Source: Roridomyces roridus (lineage: Eukaryota; Basidiomycota; Agaricomycetes; Agaricales; Mycenaceae). Taken from it: 64,000 bases of DNA. The stretch covers positions 558,001 through 622,000 of the forward strand of contig JARKIF010000001.1 in the NCBI GenBank assembly GCA_029378245.1. Direction: 5' to 3'. Below are positions 24,095 to 35,137 of the stretch, piece after piece; positions within the stretch are counted from its first letter, which is position 1, and every line of letters begins with the position of its first letter. The notes below the pieces were generated by a model that saw nothing but the letters and a program-made list of their open reading frames with translations, was not told the DNA's origin and ran no database searches. The translations under genes and the position numbers were made by a program.

Positions 24095-25328
24095 CTACTC
24101 GATCTCGAGTTGTTTGCAAACACGATACCCTGGACAGTGTCCAATCGCACAGTCGAATTCAAATGGGCGTCCGCCGGTGCACTTCGCTTTCCGATGTGTG
24201 CTCGCCAGTTGAGGATCTGGAATCCATGAGCTCAACTTGAAGAAAGGCAGCTTCAAACGACGACTCACCAACAATATACAATTAGACGTGATCTTGGAGA
24301 GTTCGATACAGAACGCCAGATGGTAATTCGTCTGTTTGAATTTGACGAACAAGATGAGGTCGACGATGGCGAATATGGCGCTCGGGACCCCGGCTTCGGC
24401 TGTTATCTGCAAGAAGTTGATTGGGTGCGCAGGAGGTTCAAGTATTGGACACACACCACAATAAGCCGGGTAAGCAGTTCATTGGTCTTCCGAAACAAGT
24501 CTGGATCTCGGCGGGCATCGAATAGATAGAACATGGTCGCGCACACGATGAGGAGGTCGCATACTGAGGTGGCGGCAAGCCATGTCTGGGGCGGGTTCAC
24601 GTCAGTCAACTTTGTTTGTGGAGCTGAACAGCGAGCTTATAATTACGACAGTGGGGACGACATTATCCGATTGGAGAAGGGAGAATTTGCCTGCCATGCA
24701 GATCTTGACGCCAGTCCAGATTCCGGCGGAAAGTTGAGCGAAGGATAGCTGATAACTCGGAGTGAGATTTGTAGGACATGCATGAAGACATTTACCAATG
24801 CAATGAGGGCAGGGATATACACCTCCTTGCCCGTGAGACTGTACAGTCTTCCTGCGTAGAATAATTGACCGACTGCTGAGACTAGCGCCATCGATCATTT
24901 CAGCCAAAGAAATTCAACATCTTGCAGTGAACCAGACGACTCACTTATAGACCCCATCGTCGGCGTACTAAACCAAGCCCACCCAACCTCGTCCAGAACA
25001 TCCAAATCCCCCCACTGGAAACCGAAGATCCGGACCGTATCGCGAAAATTAGATAACGTCTGGATTAATTCGAAAACGAATATCGTGCAGACGAAGATTT
25101 TGAGGCGGGAGTCGTTGGGGAAGGCTATGAAGAAGATGCCGGTTTGTACGATGAGTATGCCGAATAGCCACCAGTTTAGGACGGTGCCGATGAACTGAGA
25201 GGTGAGTTAAAGGTGTACATGCAGAGATACCAGAAGTCCGAATCCGCACCATAGGATGGTCCTGGGGTATCCGATGTGAGCTGAAAGGTATCAAACGACG
25301 GGAATACTCACAATTGAGCGACGGACAT
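24095..25328 (-). CDS. DUF6534 membrane protein, copy B
   Basis: The start at 25328 gives MSVAQ, spliced to TILWCGFGLL and then FIGTVLNWWLFGILIVQTGI; the joins are in frame. Later exons read NDSRLKIFVCTIFVFELIQT, VSAVGQLFYAGRLYSLTGK, WLAATSVCDLLIVCATMFYL and the DUF6534 core AIFAIVDLILFVKFKQTNYH. The tail ends near 24095. Several hydrophobic segments fit a seven-pass protein. It is a paralogue of the gene at 21607-23174, on the same strand, but the two are quite diverged, so this is an old pair. A TATA-like box lies about 35 bp upstream. Confidence 0.72.
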
Positions 25329-26145
25329 AACGGACAAGGAGATATGGGCAAAGTGGGCAGTTTTTTATATGTGGGCCCAAAATTGGCGTGCTGTGTGGAT
25401 ATGGAGATTGTCAGAGTTATATGTAGCCTCTGAAGACGCGATTGTCAAGGATTGGCTGAGAATAGAGTTCAAGGTCATCGACATCGTGGCGTCTTCCGAT
25501 CGGATCTTCAATTCATAACTTCAACAAGTACACCCGCAATGGCCTGTGAATTTCCGCAGTGGTGAGGTGAAGTGTCAGAGAGTAAGTAGGTAAGTAGTAC
25601 CATCCCGAAGGCCCAGGACCACACAAGATCGAAGTTGAAATCGAACACCTGGCTGCATGCCCAAGAATCGCGAGGCTCTGACAATCTTCTCATATGTAGG
25701 CGCCCGCGGAGTGATATCTGTACTTAAAGACGTCGACTGATCTTCCAACTGGACGACGAGAATCAGAATCTACTAGTGCTGCCGCGGTTCGGACCAGAGT
25801 CTCGGTGACCGTGAGTCAGAGCCAATTTTTTCGAACCCCGAACCGCACCGGGCTGGCGGCGTACCCAAGGTTCGGTTCGTCCAAATTGTCGAACCGATGA
25901 AGTTGAATCAACTTGAGGCTGGATTGAGGTGGACAAGAGCTCGTGGCTCTTCGTTGCTGTGGTCACGTGCAGCCATCGCTCCGTCTCCTCTCCGCCGTCT
26001 CCCGCGGTGAATTGCCGGGCTGGCCATCGGCGCTGCGGCTGGTCATTCACCATGTTTTCCTGAACGAATCCACCTAGCTCCCTAGGCTCCCCTTCCGACG
26101 TTCCTTGCATGCATGAATCGGTGGTCCACTGGTCCTTGGACATTT
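25329..26145. other. Intergenic; possible short repeat fragment
   Basis: No gene seen. 25774-25920 has several GGTTCGG/CGAACC words and begins TAGTGCTGCCGCGGTTCGG, resembling 27707-27730 (TAGTGGTGGCAAGGTTCGG). These may be ends of one decayed hAT-like family. Confidence 0.3.
25361..25370 (-). promoter_or_regulatory. TATA-like box of DUF6534 copy B
   Basis: Reads ATATAAAAAA on the minus strand about 35 bp upstream of the start at 25328. Confidence 0.4.
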
Positions 26146-26730
26146 TCATGCCATGGTCCCCGCCTTGTCGTGGGCTTCAATGGCTGCAAGAACGGCACGA
26201 TGGGCCTCCTCGTCTAACATCTCTTCCGACTCCCCCGCTTCACCTTCCTCTTCCAACCGACCGACTCCCCCGTCATCCTCCACTTTCTCCGCTGAATTCC
26301 CCTGTTCCTTCGTTTTCCGCCCAACCCACGGCCCATGAATCCACCCAACAGGCACCCCGACCAGAAATCCCACCCCAGTCGTCGGTATAGTCGCAATTGC
26401 ACCTACGAGCGTGCCAACTGTCGCCCCGAGGCCCACACCAATCGCCGCGCCCATACTGGCACCCCACGTCCCGCCTTGCCACGCCCCGCTGGCTAGTCGA
26501 TGTGCCCGTCTACTGTGCTTCCGCGCCTCGGCTTGCTTGGCGCTCGATTCTTCTAGCAGGCGCGCACTCGTATCTGGGTCCTCGGTGGTTTGGGCCCTCG
26601 CTTTGAGGTCGTCGGCGAGTGCTTGGGCCTGGGAGGCCAAGCGGGCTGCTTCGGCTACCTCGTCATCAATGCTTTTGTGTTGGTCGGCGTGCATGGCGTT
26701 CGTACGGGTGAAGATGCGCTGTGACGTCAT
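26146..26730 (-). CDS. Glycine-zipper membrane protein of unknown function
   Basis: A single-exon gene of 194 residues from the Met at 26730 (MTSQRIFTRTNAMHADQ); an upstream Met at 26778 is also in frame. The N-terminal half is Ala-rich, charged and helical (EAARLASQAQALADDLKARA), a likely coiled coil. The middle has small-residue repeats (GASMGAAIGVGLGATVGTLV), a glycine zipper typical of tight membrane helix packing, followed by VGFLVGVPVGWIHGPW. The C-terminal part is acidic. The family is unnamed as far as I can tell. A relic lacking the whole middle lies at 30166-30411. Confidence 0.65.
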   Translation of the reverse strand: MTSQRIFTRTNAMHADQHKSIDDEVAEAARLASQAQALADDLKARAQTTEDPDTSARLLEESSAKQAEARKHSRRAHRLASGAWQGGTWGASMGAAIGVGLGATVGTLVGAIATIPTTGVGFLVGVPVGWIHGPWVGRKTKEQGNSAEKVEDDGGVGRLEEEGEAGESEEMLDEEAHRAVLAAIEAHDKAGTMA

Positions 26731-26877
26731 TGTGGGACTTGTGCGGAATTTCGATTTTGCTCCCGCCCAGAGGCACATCGTGCTAAGTGCAAGCTACCTA
26801 CGTCCAGAAAAACACCCCAGAACATCGGATTGGCTGGACTCTGTAAGCTGCCCCTCAAACCCTTCTCGGGTGAATTT

Positions 26878-26885
26878 CATGTACC
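26878..26885. repeat. Target-site duplication, left (hAT-like MITE 1)
   Basis: CATGTACC, repeated exactly at 27404-27411. Confidence 0.9.
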
Positions 26886-27403
26886 TAGTGTTCGTCACGG
26901 GTAGGGCAACCCGCCGCGGGTCACGGGTACGGGTACCTACGGGTACGGGTCCGGGTCGGCAGCTGAATTTTTCGCAGACCCGCGGGTACCCGCCACAACC
27001 CGTGGGAATAGCACAGACACTGCCGAATACGCCTTGCGCGAGCACGCTGAAGCCGAGGGCTGACTGGAATGATGGAAATCAATGCCGATGACACCGCCGG
27101 TGAACTGCCGGCACTGTACCGCTTGATCCAAGATAAATCAGTGGTGATTGATTGAACTCGGCATTTGATTGTGCTCACTTCCCAGCGATTCCACGGAAAC
27201 TTATGCATCCTGTAGGCATATTTCAGTGCTTCATGGATGATTTCAGTCACCAGGAGCTCACAAATCCACTGCAGGTTCCACGGGTCACGGGTCACCCGCC
27301 GACCCGCCGCCAGACCCGTACCCGTCATCGCGGGTACGGGTTTTGGCGGGTACGGGTACGGGTCGTCTCGCAAATACCCGCGGGAGACCCGTGACGATCA
27401 CTA
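26886..27403. mobile_element. hAT-like MITE 1 (518 bp)
   Basis: The left end reads TAGTGTTCGTCACGGGT and the right end, reverse complemented, TAGTGATCGTCACGGGT: 16 of 17 match. The 8-bp target duplication CATGTACC and the TAGTG ends fit the hAT superfamily. The interior has CGGGTA-type repeats at both ends and no transposase, so it is non-autonomous. The matching site in unit B (about 30564-30575) is empty, so it probably inserted after the tandem duplication. Confidence 0.88.
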
Positions 27404-27411
27404 CATGTACC
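27404..27411. repeat. Target-site duplication, right (hAT-like MITE 1)
   Basis: CATGTACC, identical to 26878-26885. Confidence 0.9.
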
Positions 27412-29160
27412 CACCCCCAACGGTCCTGGAGAACTCCCAGCGGTCCTGAAGTAGAGTCAAAGGACGACGGTCATATCGTGCGTCTGCCAGCATGAGGCGA
27501 ACCCGTCAGCGTTTCTCCGTCAAGACTGCCACCAGTCGGAGGTGCTGTGTGTACGGATGTCATGACTGCACACCCTATTGATTTCGCGGCTGTCGGGCTT
27601 ACTTTAAATTTCAGGCCTGTACCCACTCCAAAAGTCCTGAAGTAGGGCCCAAAGACGATCATATTCGCGCATGCCAGCTGCCAGCAAGGGGCGAGTCCGA
27701 GTCTGATTCATAGTGGTGGCAAGGTTCGGTTCGGTCCGGTTCAGCGCCATTTTCCATGAGCCCCGGCGTTCGGTTCAGGTTCGAACGCGTTCGAACTCCG
27801 CCGGTCCTGATCTCAAGTATCCCACCAAAAATGGCTCTAGATCTGTGGCCGAGGATATCTGGTAAGGAGTCATACGGAGTCACGTCAACGGGCCCTGGCC
27901 ACATTCGAAGATTAGAACCGGCAGAACAACATTTCATACCCGGAACTGTACCCGCCTGCAACTCCATCCCGCTCTATTTCCTTTTTTCCATCTCTCTCGG
28001 CGGGAGATAAGCTTCAAGTTGCGCATGCGCACTAAATTTCATCACCTAGACTTAGACCGATGAATCGAAATCACGGCGGGGATTCAGGGACTCTATCTGT
28101 GTCACCGTGGGTCTTTCCTTCCAGCTCCTTGCGTTGAACTGAATGGTCTTGACACCCAAGGTCAAAGATAGGATCTTGCATGCGCCAACGCGGGGTCCCT
28201 GATTGTCAGTCTCATATATCTAGCGCAAACAAAACTAATGAATCTTTGGACCGGTGGCTTTCCTTCAAGAACATTGCGTCCAGTGACTCCAGTCAAGCAA
28301 TCGAGGGCCTATCTCCTGGCCAGCCTATCCTTCCACGGCGACAAGCATCGTAACAGGAGCTGTTAATTGGAAATGAATTCCCTCCATCTGAACACATGTA
28401 CAGCGGGACTGGGCCGACGCCGATGGTAGGTACGTATGCTCATATCTTTTCAAATGGCCGATGGGCAGAAACAATCATCTCGGGAGAAGCGGAAACAGCT
28501 CGTGTGTAAAGTGTACACCTTGTGTTGCGGGTGTTGCCAAGGATTGTCGATGATCTACTATGGAGAAATCCCATTCCATGGCATGCCACACCGTTGGACC
28601 TCTGGCAGCCCGACTGATCCCATGGCTAGCAGCCGCCGCAAGGATAAGGCGAGGCACTTGAGGGCCCGCGTATGCGTGGCGACCCCGAGGCGGCCCATAG
28701 CCACTCAGCGGACGAACGCGATTCTCAGTCGAAGGTGGGATTCAAGACATCGGGACCAAACAGATCGCAGATCGTTCCAGCAGAATCAGGGTTGAATTCA
28801 GGAGCCGTACGAGCGCCGTACGGCGGAGTTTCATCTTCTCTCTACGTCGATCAATTGCGCCATTCATGCCGGCGTTATTTTTGCCAAAAAAGACTCGGTA
28901 GCGTCTTATTTTCTCACAGAAAGAAGCGCCGCGTTGATTCAATTGAGGGATCCAGGGCAGTTGAATTAATCTCCGTTCTGTTTCCGTGTGCGACTGTCAA
29001 AGACTTGAGATCTTCTTGTTACAGATATTAGACTACATACACTTGTTTCTGGGTTTGGGCGCCACACTCCCCACCTACAAATGCTCGGCCGCGACCATTC
29101 TCAGGATTGCGAAACCTACCCCCTCCTTTCACTCAGGTTCAGAGTTCCTCTACAATCATC
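27412..29160. other. Unit A spacer without recognised genes
   Basis: Non-coding as far as I can see. It includes two related CTGAAGTAG words (27447 and 27639), a GGTTCGG-rich stretch (27717-27810), and the block 27970-29160 shared with unit B. Strong conservation between copies here reflects duplication, not necessarily function. Confidence 0.45.
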
Positions 29161-29607
29161 ATGTCACAAAACAATGATAGTGTGCGCCAAGGACCGCCCA
29201 ATGGGAGGACGGTGGGATTTATAGTACGTGCCCTGTATGTGTTGCTGCCCATTGCGATCCTGATTTTCTTTCTCTTCGCGCAGGTCCATCTCATGGATGT
29301 CAGTTGCAATCTTGCGGAGACTGAATCCTTGTCGTCTAATATGTACAACCCTCTACTCATGATCAGAACCAATTCGTCGAAGTGCGGCTCAACGATAACT
29401 CGCCTTGGATGTTCGGAATCGTGCTTGGGGTTTTGAACCTTGCGGAAAAGGTAGCTGTGCCTCTGTTAACGTTGTTTCTCCCTCTGAACATGAGTCTTTC
29501 AGAACCTCGGCATAGGGTATGATGTCCAGTATCACAGTGGGAACCGCTGCCACAGGAAGACCTTCCCTGCGGATTCGCCCAATATTCGGGCGCGCGCGCC
29601 GCAGTGA
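29161..29607 (+). CDS. Small hypothetical protein, unit A copy
   Basis: Starts MSQNNDSVRQGPPNGRTVGF. After an intron (29224-29283) it reads VHLMD, then in a later exon NQFVEVRLNDNSPWMFGIVL, then LGIGYDVQYHSGNRCHRKTF, ending RARAPQ. In the unit B copy the second exon ends at a GTGAGT donor; here the same place reads GTCAGT, so that donor is lost. The copy may therefore be non-functional or spliced differently. The product would be about 85 residues. I do not recognise the family. Confidence 0.45.
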
Positions 29608-29984
29608 AGTACCGCGTACTAATAGTTCTCACCATTCTTCAAGTCGTTGTATTCCATGCCGCGTATCATAGTACCCTGTGCTAGTAATTTAATTCGCCAT
29701 GCTTGCGAGTTCACGGCCAAGACATGATCAAAGTATTCAGTCCCAGTCAACATGCTGATGTCGAACGTTGAAGGAGAACGCGCATGGATTTGGACGCCGA
29801 AACAATGTCGGCAGGACAGGGTGGCTGTTTCGGAGTGGAATGTAGGCCCAGGATGGAAAGGGGCACAGACTGTACAACACTATGCACCCAAGTTCCGACA
29901 ATGATTCATGGTATCAGGGCACAATGTATTCTTCAATGCAGTTGCGAACTAGCGAGTGAATATCGATATCACTACGTCCAATCC

Positions 29985-30060
29985 GCCATAATAATCTGCT
30001 CAGTCAGTATTACTACATCCAATCCACCGTCTTTCATACAAGATGTCGTCGCTGTGGTCA
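29985..30060 (-). pseudogene. F-box gene 3' relic (unit A)
   Basis: On the minus strand it reads KDGGLDVVILT, the last codons of the F-box genes at 2620-4047 and 32768-34198. Matching 3' flank sequence lies at about 29900-29985. The rest of the gene is gone. Confidence 0.65.
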
Positions 30061-30165
30061 AGAAGTAAAGTTTCCGGCCATCAAATCTGCGACGCGCGTT
30101 TGATCCATCCGGCATCACTCTGTCTCTTGCTCTCCACCTCCATCTCCTGGCGGCGAATAAGTAGC

Positions 30166-30411
30166 CTAGCCATTGGCGCTGCGGCACGTCATTCTCCAAC
30201 ACCAGACCGCGTTTCCCTTCCGACGGCCGGTATTCGAGCTCCTTCGCTCGTCATCGTGATCCGCCTTGTCGTGGGCTTCAATGGCTACCTCGTCGTCGAT
30301 GCTGTTGTGTTGGTCGGCGTGTATGACGTTCGTATGGTCGGTCCATGGAATGAAGATGTATTGTAACGTCATTGTGGGACTTGTGCGGGATTTTGATTTT
30401 GGTGTCTGCAT
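30166..30411 (-). pseudogene. Glycine-zipper gene relic with internal deletion
   Basis: Reads SRTSPTMTLQYIF, HADQHNSIDDEVA and then directly IEAHDKA. The intact gene at 26146-26730 has 157 more codons between DEVA and IEAHDKA. The join falls at a shared GGCT, and the missing stretch is 471 bp, a multiple of three. The usual end is also changed. The coiled coil and glycine zipper are lost, so it cannot do the same job. Confidence 0.75.
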
Positions 30412-32000
30412 CGTCCCAAATGTTCATTCGTGGTATTGCAAGTGATCTACGTCCAGAAAAACACCCTGGAAACCCTTTATTCGATTGGCTCGACTCTCTG
30501 AGCCTACAAATGCCCCTCAAACGCTGGACGACTCGAGCGGCTGTCGGGCTGAGTCCTGACTCTCAGTTACCCACCCCAGCAGTCCTGAAGTAGAGCCCCA
30601 AGACGATCATATTCGCACATCTGCCAGCATGAGGCGAAACAGTTGGTGTTTCCCCGTCGTCAAGACCGCCATGATGCCACGCGCCGCTGGAGAAGGTGCG
30701 TGTGCGGATTCAGATCCTGCCATGGCTGCACACCTCATTGATTTTGAGGAACAGGAGGATCTGCCGCCATTGGGAAGTTACGCAACTTTGAACACGACGC
30801 CGTCAATGCATTCAAAGATCAGAACCGGCACAACAGCATTTCATACACGGAGCTGTATTTGCCTGCTCGGATGAGCAAAGTGCAGCAAACATCCATCCCA
30901 CTCTATCTCCTTTCTCGGCGGGAGATAAGTAGGCCAGCTTGCGCAGGCGCACTAAATTTCATCACCCAGACTTAGACCAATACATCAAAAAATAACGGCT
31001 GGGACTCGGGGGCTCTATGTATCTATGTCACCGTGGGTCTTTCCTTCCAAGATCCTTCCGTTTGAACTCAATGGTCTTGACGCCCAAGGGCAAAGATAGG
31101 ATCTTGCATGCGCCAACGCGGGGTCCCTGATTGTCAGTCTCATATATCTAGCGCAAACAAAACTAATGAATCTTTGGATCGGTGGCTTTCCTTCAAGAAC
31201 ATTGCGTCCAGTGACTCCAGTCAAGCAATCGAGGGCCTATCTCCTGGCCAGCCTATCCTTCCACGGCGACAAGCATCGTAACAGGAGCTGTTAACTGGAA
31301 ATGAATTTCCTCCATCTGAAGACATGTACAGCGGGGATGCGCCGACGGCGATGGTAGGTACGTATAGTCATAGCATTTCAAACAGCCGATGGGCAGAAAC
31401 AAACATGGCGGGAGAAGCGGAAACAGCTCGTGTGTATAGTGTACACCTTGTGTTGCGGGTGTTGCCAAGAATTGACAATGATCTATGGAGAAATCCCATT
31501 CCATGGCCCCATGCTGGCACACCGTTCGATCTCTGGCCAACCTCTGGCAGCCCCATGACTCGCAGCCGCCCCAAGGATAAGGCCAGGCACTCGAGGGCCC
31601 GGGTATGCGTGGCGACCCCGAGGCGGTCCATAGCTACTCAGCGGACGAACTGTGTTTCTCAGAATTCGAAGGTGGATCGGAGTTTCATCTTCTCTCCACG
31701 CCGATCGAAAATTCGCATGCTAGTTGCAAAGAAGAGGTAGTGTCTTATTTCACACACATGTACAGAAACAAGCGCCGCGTTGATTCAATTGAGGGATCCA
31801 GGGCAGTTGGATTAATCTCCGTTCTGTTTCCTTGGGCGAATCTCCAAGATTCAGACTTGAGATCTTCTTGTTCCAGATACGACCTTCTATTTGGGTTTGG
31901 GCGCCAGACTCTCCAGCTACAAATGCGGCCGCCACCATTCTCGGGATTGCAAAACCTACCCCCTGCTTTCACTCAGGTTCAGAGTTCCTCTACAATCATC
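30412..32000. other. Unit B spacer without recognised genes
   Basis: Includes the empty site of MITE 1 near 30564-30575 and the block 30900-32000 shared with unit A. No convincing ORF. Confidence 0.45.
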
Positions 32001-32445
32001 ATGTCACAAAACAACGATAGTATGCGTCAAGGACCGCCCAGTGGGAGGACGGTAGGATTTACGGTATGTACGTTTCCTGTATGTGTTGCTGCCATTGCGA
32101 TCCTGATTTTCTCTTTCTTCACGCAGGTGCATCTCATGAATGTGAGTTGCAATCTTGCGGAGACTGAATCCTCGTCTGATACAACCTGGCCCTACTCAGA
32201 ACCAATTCGTCGAAGTGAGGCTCAACGATAACTCGCCTTGGATGTTCGGAATCGTTCTCGGGGTTTTGAACCTTGCGGAAGAGGTAGCTATGTCTCCGTC
32301 AACGTTATCTTTCGCCTACTTCTGAACACGAATCTTTCAGAAATTCGGCATAGGGTATGATGTCCAATACCACAGTGGGAACCGCTGCCACCGGAAGACC
32401 TTCCCGGCGGATTCGCCCAATATTCGGGCGCGTGTGCCGCAGTGA
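32001..32445 (+). CDS. Small hypothetical protein, unit B copy
   Basis: Exon 1, 32001-32063, reads MSQNNDSMRQGPPSGRTVGF. A short exon VHLMN ends at a good GTGAGT donor and joins NQFVEVRLNDNSPWMFGIVL. After an intron with a TTTCAG acceptor it reads KFGIGYDVQYHSGNRC and ends RARVPQ at 32445. The joins are in frame and give about 85 residues. It is the better preserved of two paralogues. It has no signal peptide or named domain that I recognise. Confidence 0.5.
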
Positions 32446-32767
32446 TGTACCGTGTCTGTACAGTCAACCATGGCCAGTTATATTCCATGCCGCGTATCGT
32501 AGTACCGTTTTGTAATTTAATTCGCCCCGCTTGCTCAGAGCATACTGCGAGTTCACAGCACAGGGTCAAAGTCTTCCATGGCCATCTTGCATCCCAGTCA
32601 CATGCTGATGCGCAAAAAAGGCAGGATCCGGATGAAATGACCCTTCCGAAGAGTCGGGATGGGGGCAGGATGCAAGGGGCGCACGGACCTGGACAGTGCA
32701 GGCTAAATTCTAACAATAATTCACTATATCATGGCACAATGTATTCTTCAATATAGTGTAGTGCGAA

Positions 32768-34198
32768 CTATCGAGTGAGTATCACTACGTCCAATCCACC
32801 ATCTACTATATGTCTCTCCGGGAAACGGTCCCACTGCCACTTTAAAGCCTCAAAGGAAATGCTACGAACGCAAGGTTTCCTGTCGACAAGGATTCCCAGC
32901 ACGTCAATCTGCTCGCAGTTCCCTTGAATAACCCAAGTGCGTAGCTGAGGAACCAATCTGTCCTTGATCGCCAACGCCTCGATGAAAACGTCAATGTCTT
33001 TGATACACACCTCGAGCCGGACGATTTCGCGGGCGGAGGGTGACTCCAATAGCTTGATCAACGAGCACGAGTTGTCCACGACGCGGAGGTGTTTCAAGGA
33101 GCATGCGGAGGTGCTTAGGAATGATAGAGTCTCCCGGAATGGGAACATCTTGCCGAAGCAGTGGATGTCGAGGAGGAGCTTCTCCAGGGCTGGAGCGACG
33201 AGTCTGCGGAGGAGGCCGCTCGAGAAAGACTCATCGCACCCGTCGATATCAAGGGACTTGATCTGGGCATCGACGGACTCTGATTCTAAGATCCCGGCAC
33301 CGTGCAAGCCCGAGAGAAAGGAGACGCCGTCGGTTTGGGGGGATAAACGGATAAGACCCACAGGGCGTCGGGTAACTGAAGGTGTCGAAAGACGAGTGTT
33401 CGGAGTTGGGACCATGGAAGGAGGGGCTGCCATGCGAATGGTCTATGGAAGGTATACCAATCAAGATGGACCAGAGCGGGGAGCGAGTTGGTCAAATCGC
33501 TATCAACGAGATCTGGGGACCAAACTACGTCCATGATGTCTAGCCGTAGCGTCTTGAGCTGAGGGTAGCCGACGCCATGACTAGCGAAACGGGTGAAATC
33601 GAGTTTGGTGGTAAGCTGTATTTCCTCCCATTGAGGCGTGACGTCGAAGGAAGATGCCCAGAACATCGACTTCATCGGTCGGGACGAATTCATCGTTGCC
33701 ATCATCGCTCTGGATGTCATCTTCTGGCGCCATCTCGATGACAAGTGGAGCATGACGTGCACGATCCAATTGCATCTTCAAAAATCGGACGATGCTCGCG
33801 CGACAGACCGGCGGGATTAAGAAGTGGCGCCACAACCCAGGGCAAGAGAGCGCGACATTGCGCCAACGACGACACACACGCGCCACAATCCAAGGACCAT
33901 TTGTGAGCGGATCGAAATAAGAACGATAATCCACGCATCGGAGGAAGATCTCCGCCAGGAGCTCGTTGGGGAAGCAGCGCAACCCCACGACCGTGGTGTG
34001 GCTCTGAATAAAGTCGTCGAGCCCGGCGCGTTGCGCTGTCAAGTTGGCGATTGCTGCCTCGACGCGGGCAAGCTCGGTCTTTGCTTTCTGGATAGCATCC
34101 AGGATTGGGGCAGTTTGTAGCTCGGTATGTCGTTGCTGGCGAGGAGCTCTGGAAGAGGGCTCACTGGCGGCTGACTTGCACCGCAGTTCGTTGAGCAA
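32768..34198 (-). pseudogene. F-box pseudogene (right-arm copy)
   Basis: A close paralogue of 2620-4047 read in three frames. 34198-33581 carries RVEAAIANLTAQRAGLDDFI and the F-box (LRCFPNELLAEIFLRC). The sequence then shifts to the frame with WEEIQLTTKLDFTRFASHG (near 33600), then to the frame ending GGLDVVILTR at 32768 (shift near 33320). A further 2-nt deletion lies near 34110, where the intact copy reads PSDLQAAPIL. At least three frameshifts make it non-functional. Confidence 0.88.
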
Positions 34199-34527
34199 GG
34201 ATGGTCACAGTAGATCCTGTATGAAATGGTAACCGAGCGTCAAGACACGAGCTCCGAGCTCACCGTGGATGCATTGGAGGAAGGACCGCAGTGAGAGTCG
34301 GTGCCGGGTGCTAAGATTGAATTGATCCGAAATCAGTGTTGACTAAAACCACCACCATCCATTCCTTCACTTCAAGCAAGCCGGGAACTTCAAGGTGCGT
34401 ATTCACCTGGTCCGACTTTTTCTTCTTCTTTGCGACTTTTTCCAGTATAAAAAGGTCAGAAACTCTACCAATATCGAGCTCTCCCATCCCGGATCCCCCC
34501 CGGCTCAACGTTGAACGTTGAACCTCG

Positions 34528-34980
34528 AAGCCATGTCACGTCTGGCCTTCCTGATAGAGTCTTAGTCTAGGTGAAACCCTCTCGGCCCATACGAGTGTCG
34601 CCGAGCGCGCTACGGCGGTTGTTTCTGCCATGTTATCGGTGCTTGCAGTCGCGCAAAGGAAGCGAGCCCTCATATGCTTAGCCACCTACCCGACGTCTTC
34701 TATGCCGGAGATATGAAAGGCAGCGCGGTTCTCGACATCTTCGGTGACGACTCGGAGATCGCAAGGAGACCGACGAGCCTTGCGTGTAACGGTCGGAACG
34801 TCTCAAGCCACTCAAAGATCCGACGCTAGGCTCACAGCGAACCATCTCGAAAAGGCCTTTAGGGACATTTTCAAGTGTAGTGCAGCGTCAGAACTCTGGT
34901 TGGTCCGGACGGAGTCGCTCAGATATTCCTTGACAAACAGGAGAAAGCACTCCTTTTTTGTGCGTCTCCGACGCGCCTAA
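34528..34980 (+). pseudogene. FunK1 relic (right-arm copy)
   Basis: Matches the reverse complement of the relic at 1422-2028 but with stops and frame changes: ERLKPLKDPTL and SDAPKCRSNA-like pieces are recognisable in different frames. It is more decayed than the left-arm copy. Confidence 0.6.
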
Positions 34981-35137
34981 ATGTCGGTCCAATGCCTAAA
35001 TGAGCCTTGCCACAGCTTTACGGTGCATAATGACAGCTTGCTCGCACGAGGCACAGCTGTTGCACAGCTGTCTACTACCACCTGCACCCCGCGAACGACT
35101 CTGCAGTCTCTGCTTCTTACTCTCATCTCCGACTCGG

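Larger units (their letters stand above)
26146..30060. repeat. Tandem segmental duplication, unit A
   Basis: Contents and order match 30100-34200: glycine-zipper gene, a CTGAAGTAGAG-type spacer, the ~1.5-kb block beginning near 27970, the small MSQNNDS gene, and F-box 3' sequence. Long near-identical runs are at 28140-28330 versus 31069-31260. Unit A has the hAT-like MITE and extra spacer sequence (27480-27960), and keeps only the last codons of the F-box gene. Confidence 0.8.
30100..34200. repeat. Tandem segmental duplication, unit B
   Basis: Homologous to 26146-30060 in the same orientation: glycine-zipper relic, empty MITE site, shared 1.5-kb block, small gene and F-box pseudogene. Its right part overlaps the right arm of the inverted duplication (32703-36411), so the two duplications are nested. 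Confidence 0.8.

Noticed and set aside
26900..27400. CGGGTA-type repeats as telomere-like sequence
   Set aside because: The unit is not the fungal TTAGGG, and the repeats lie inside an element with clear ends and target duplication.
32768..34198. F-box copy as an intron-containing functional gene
   Set aside because: The intact paralogue has no introns, and the frame changes here are small indels within aligned codons.
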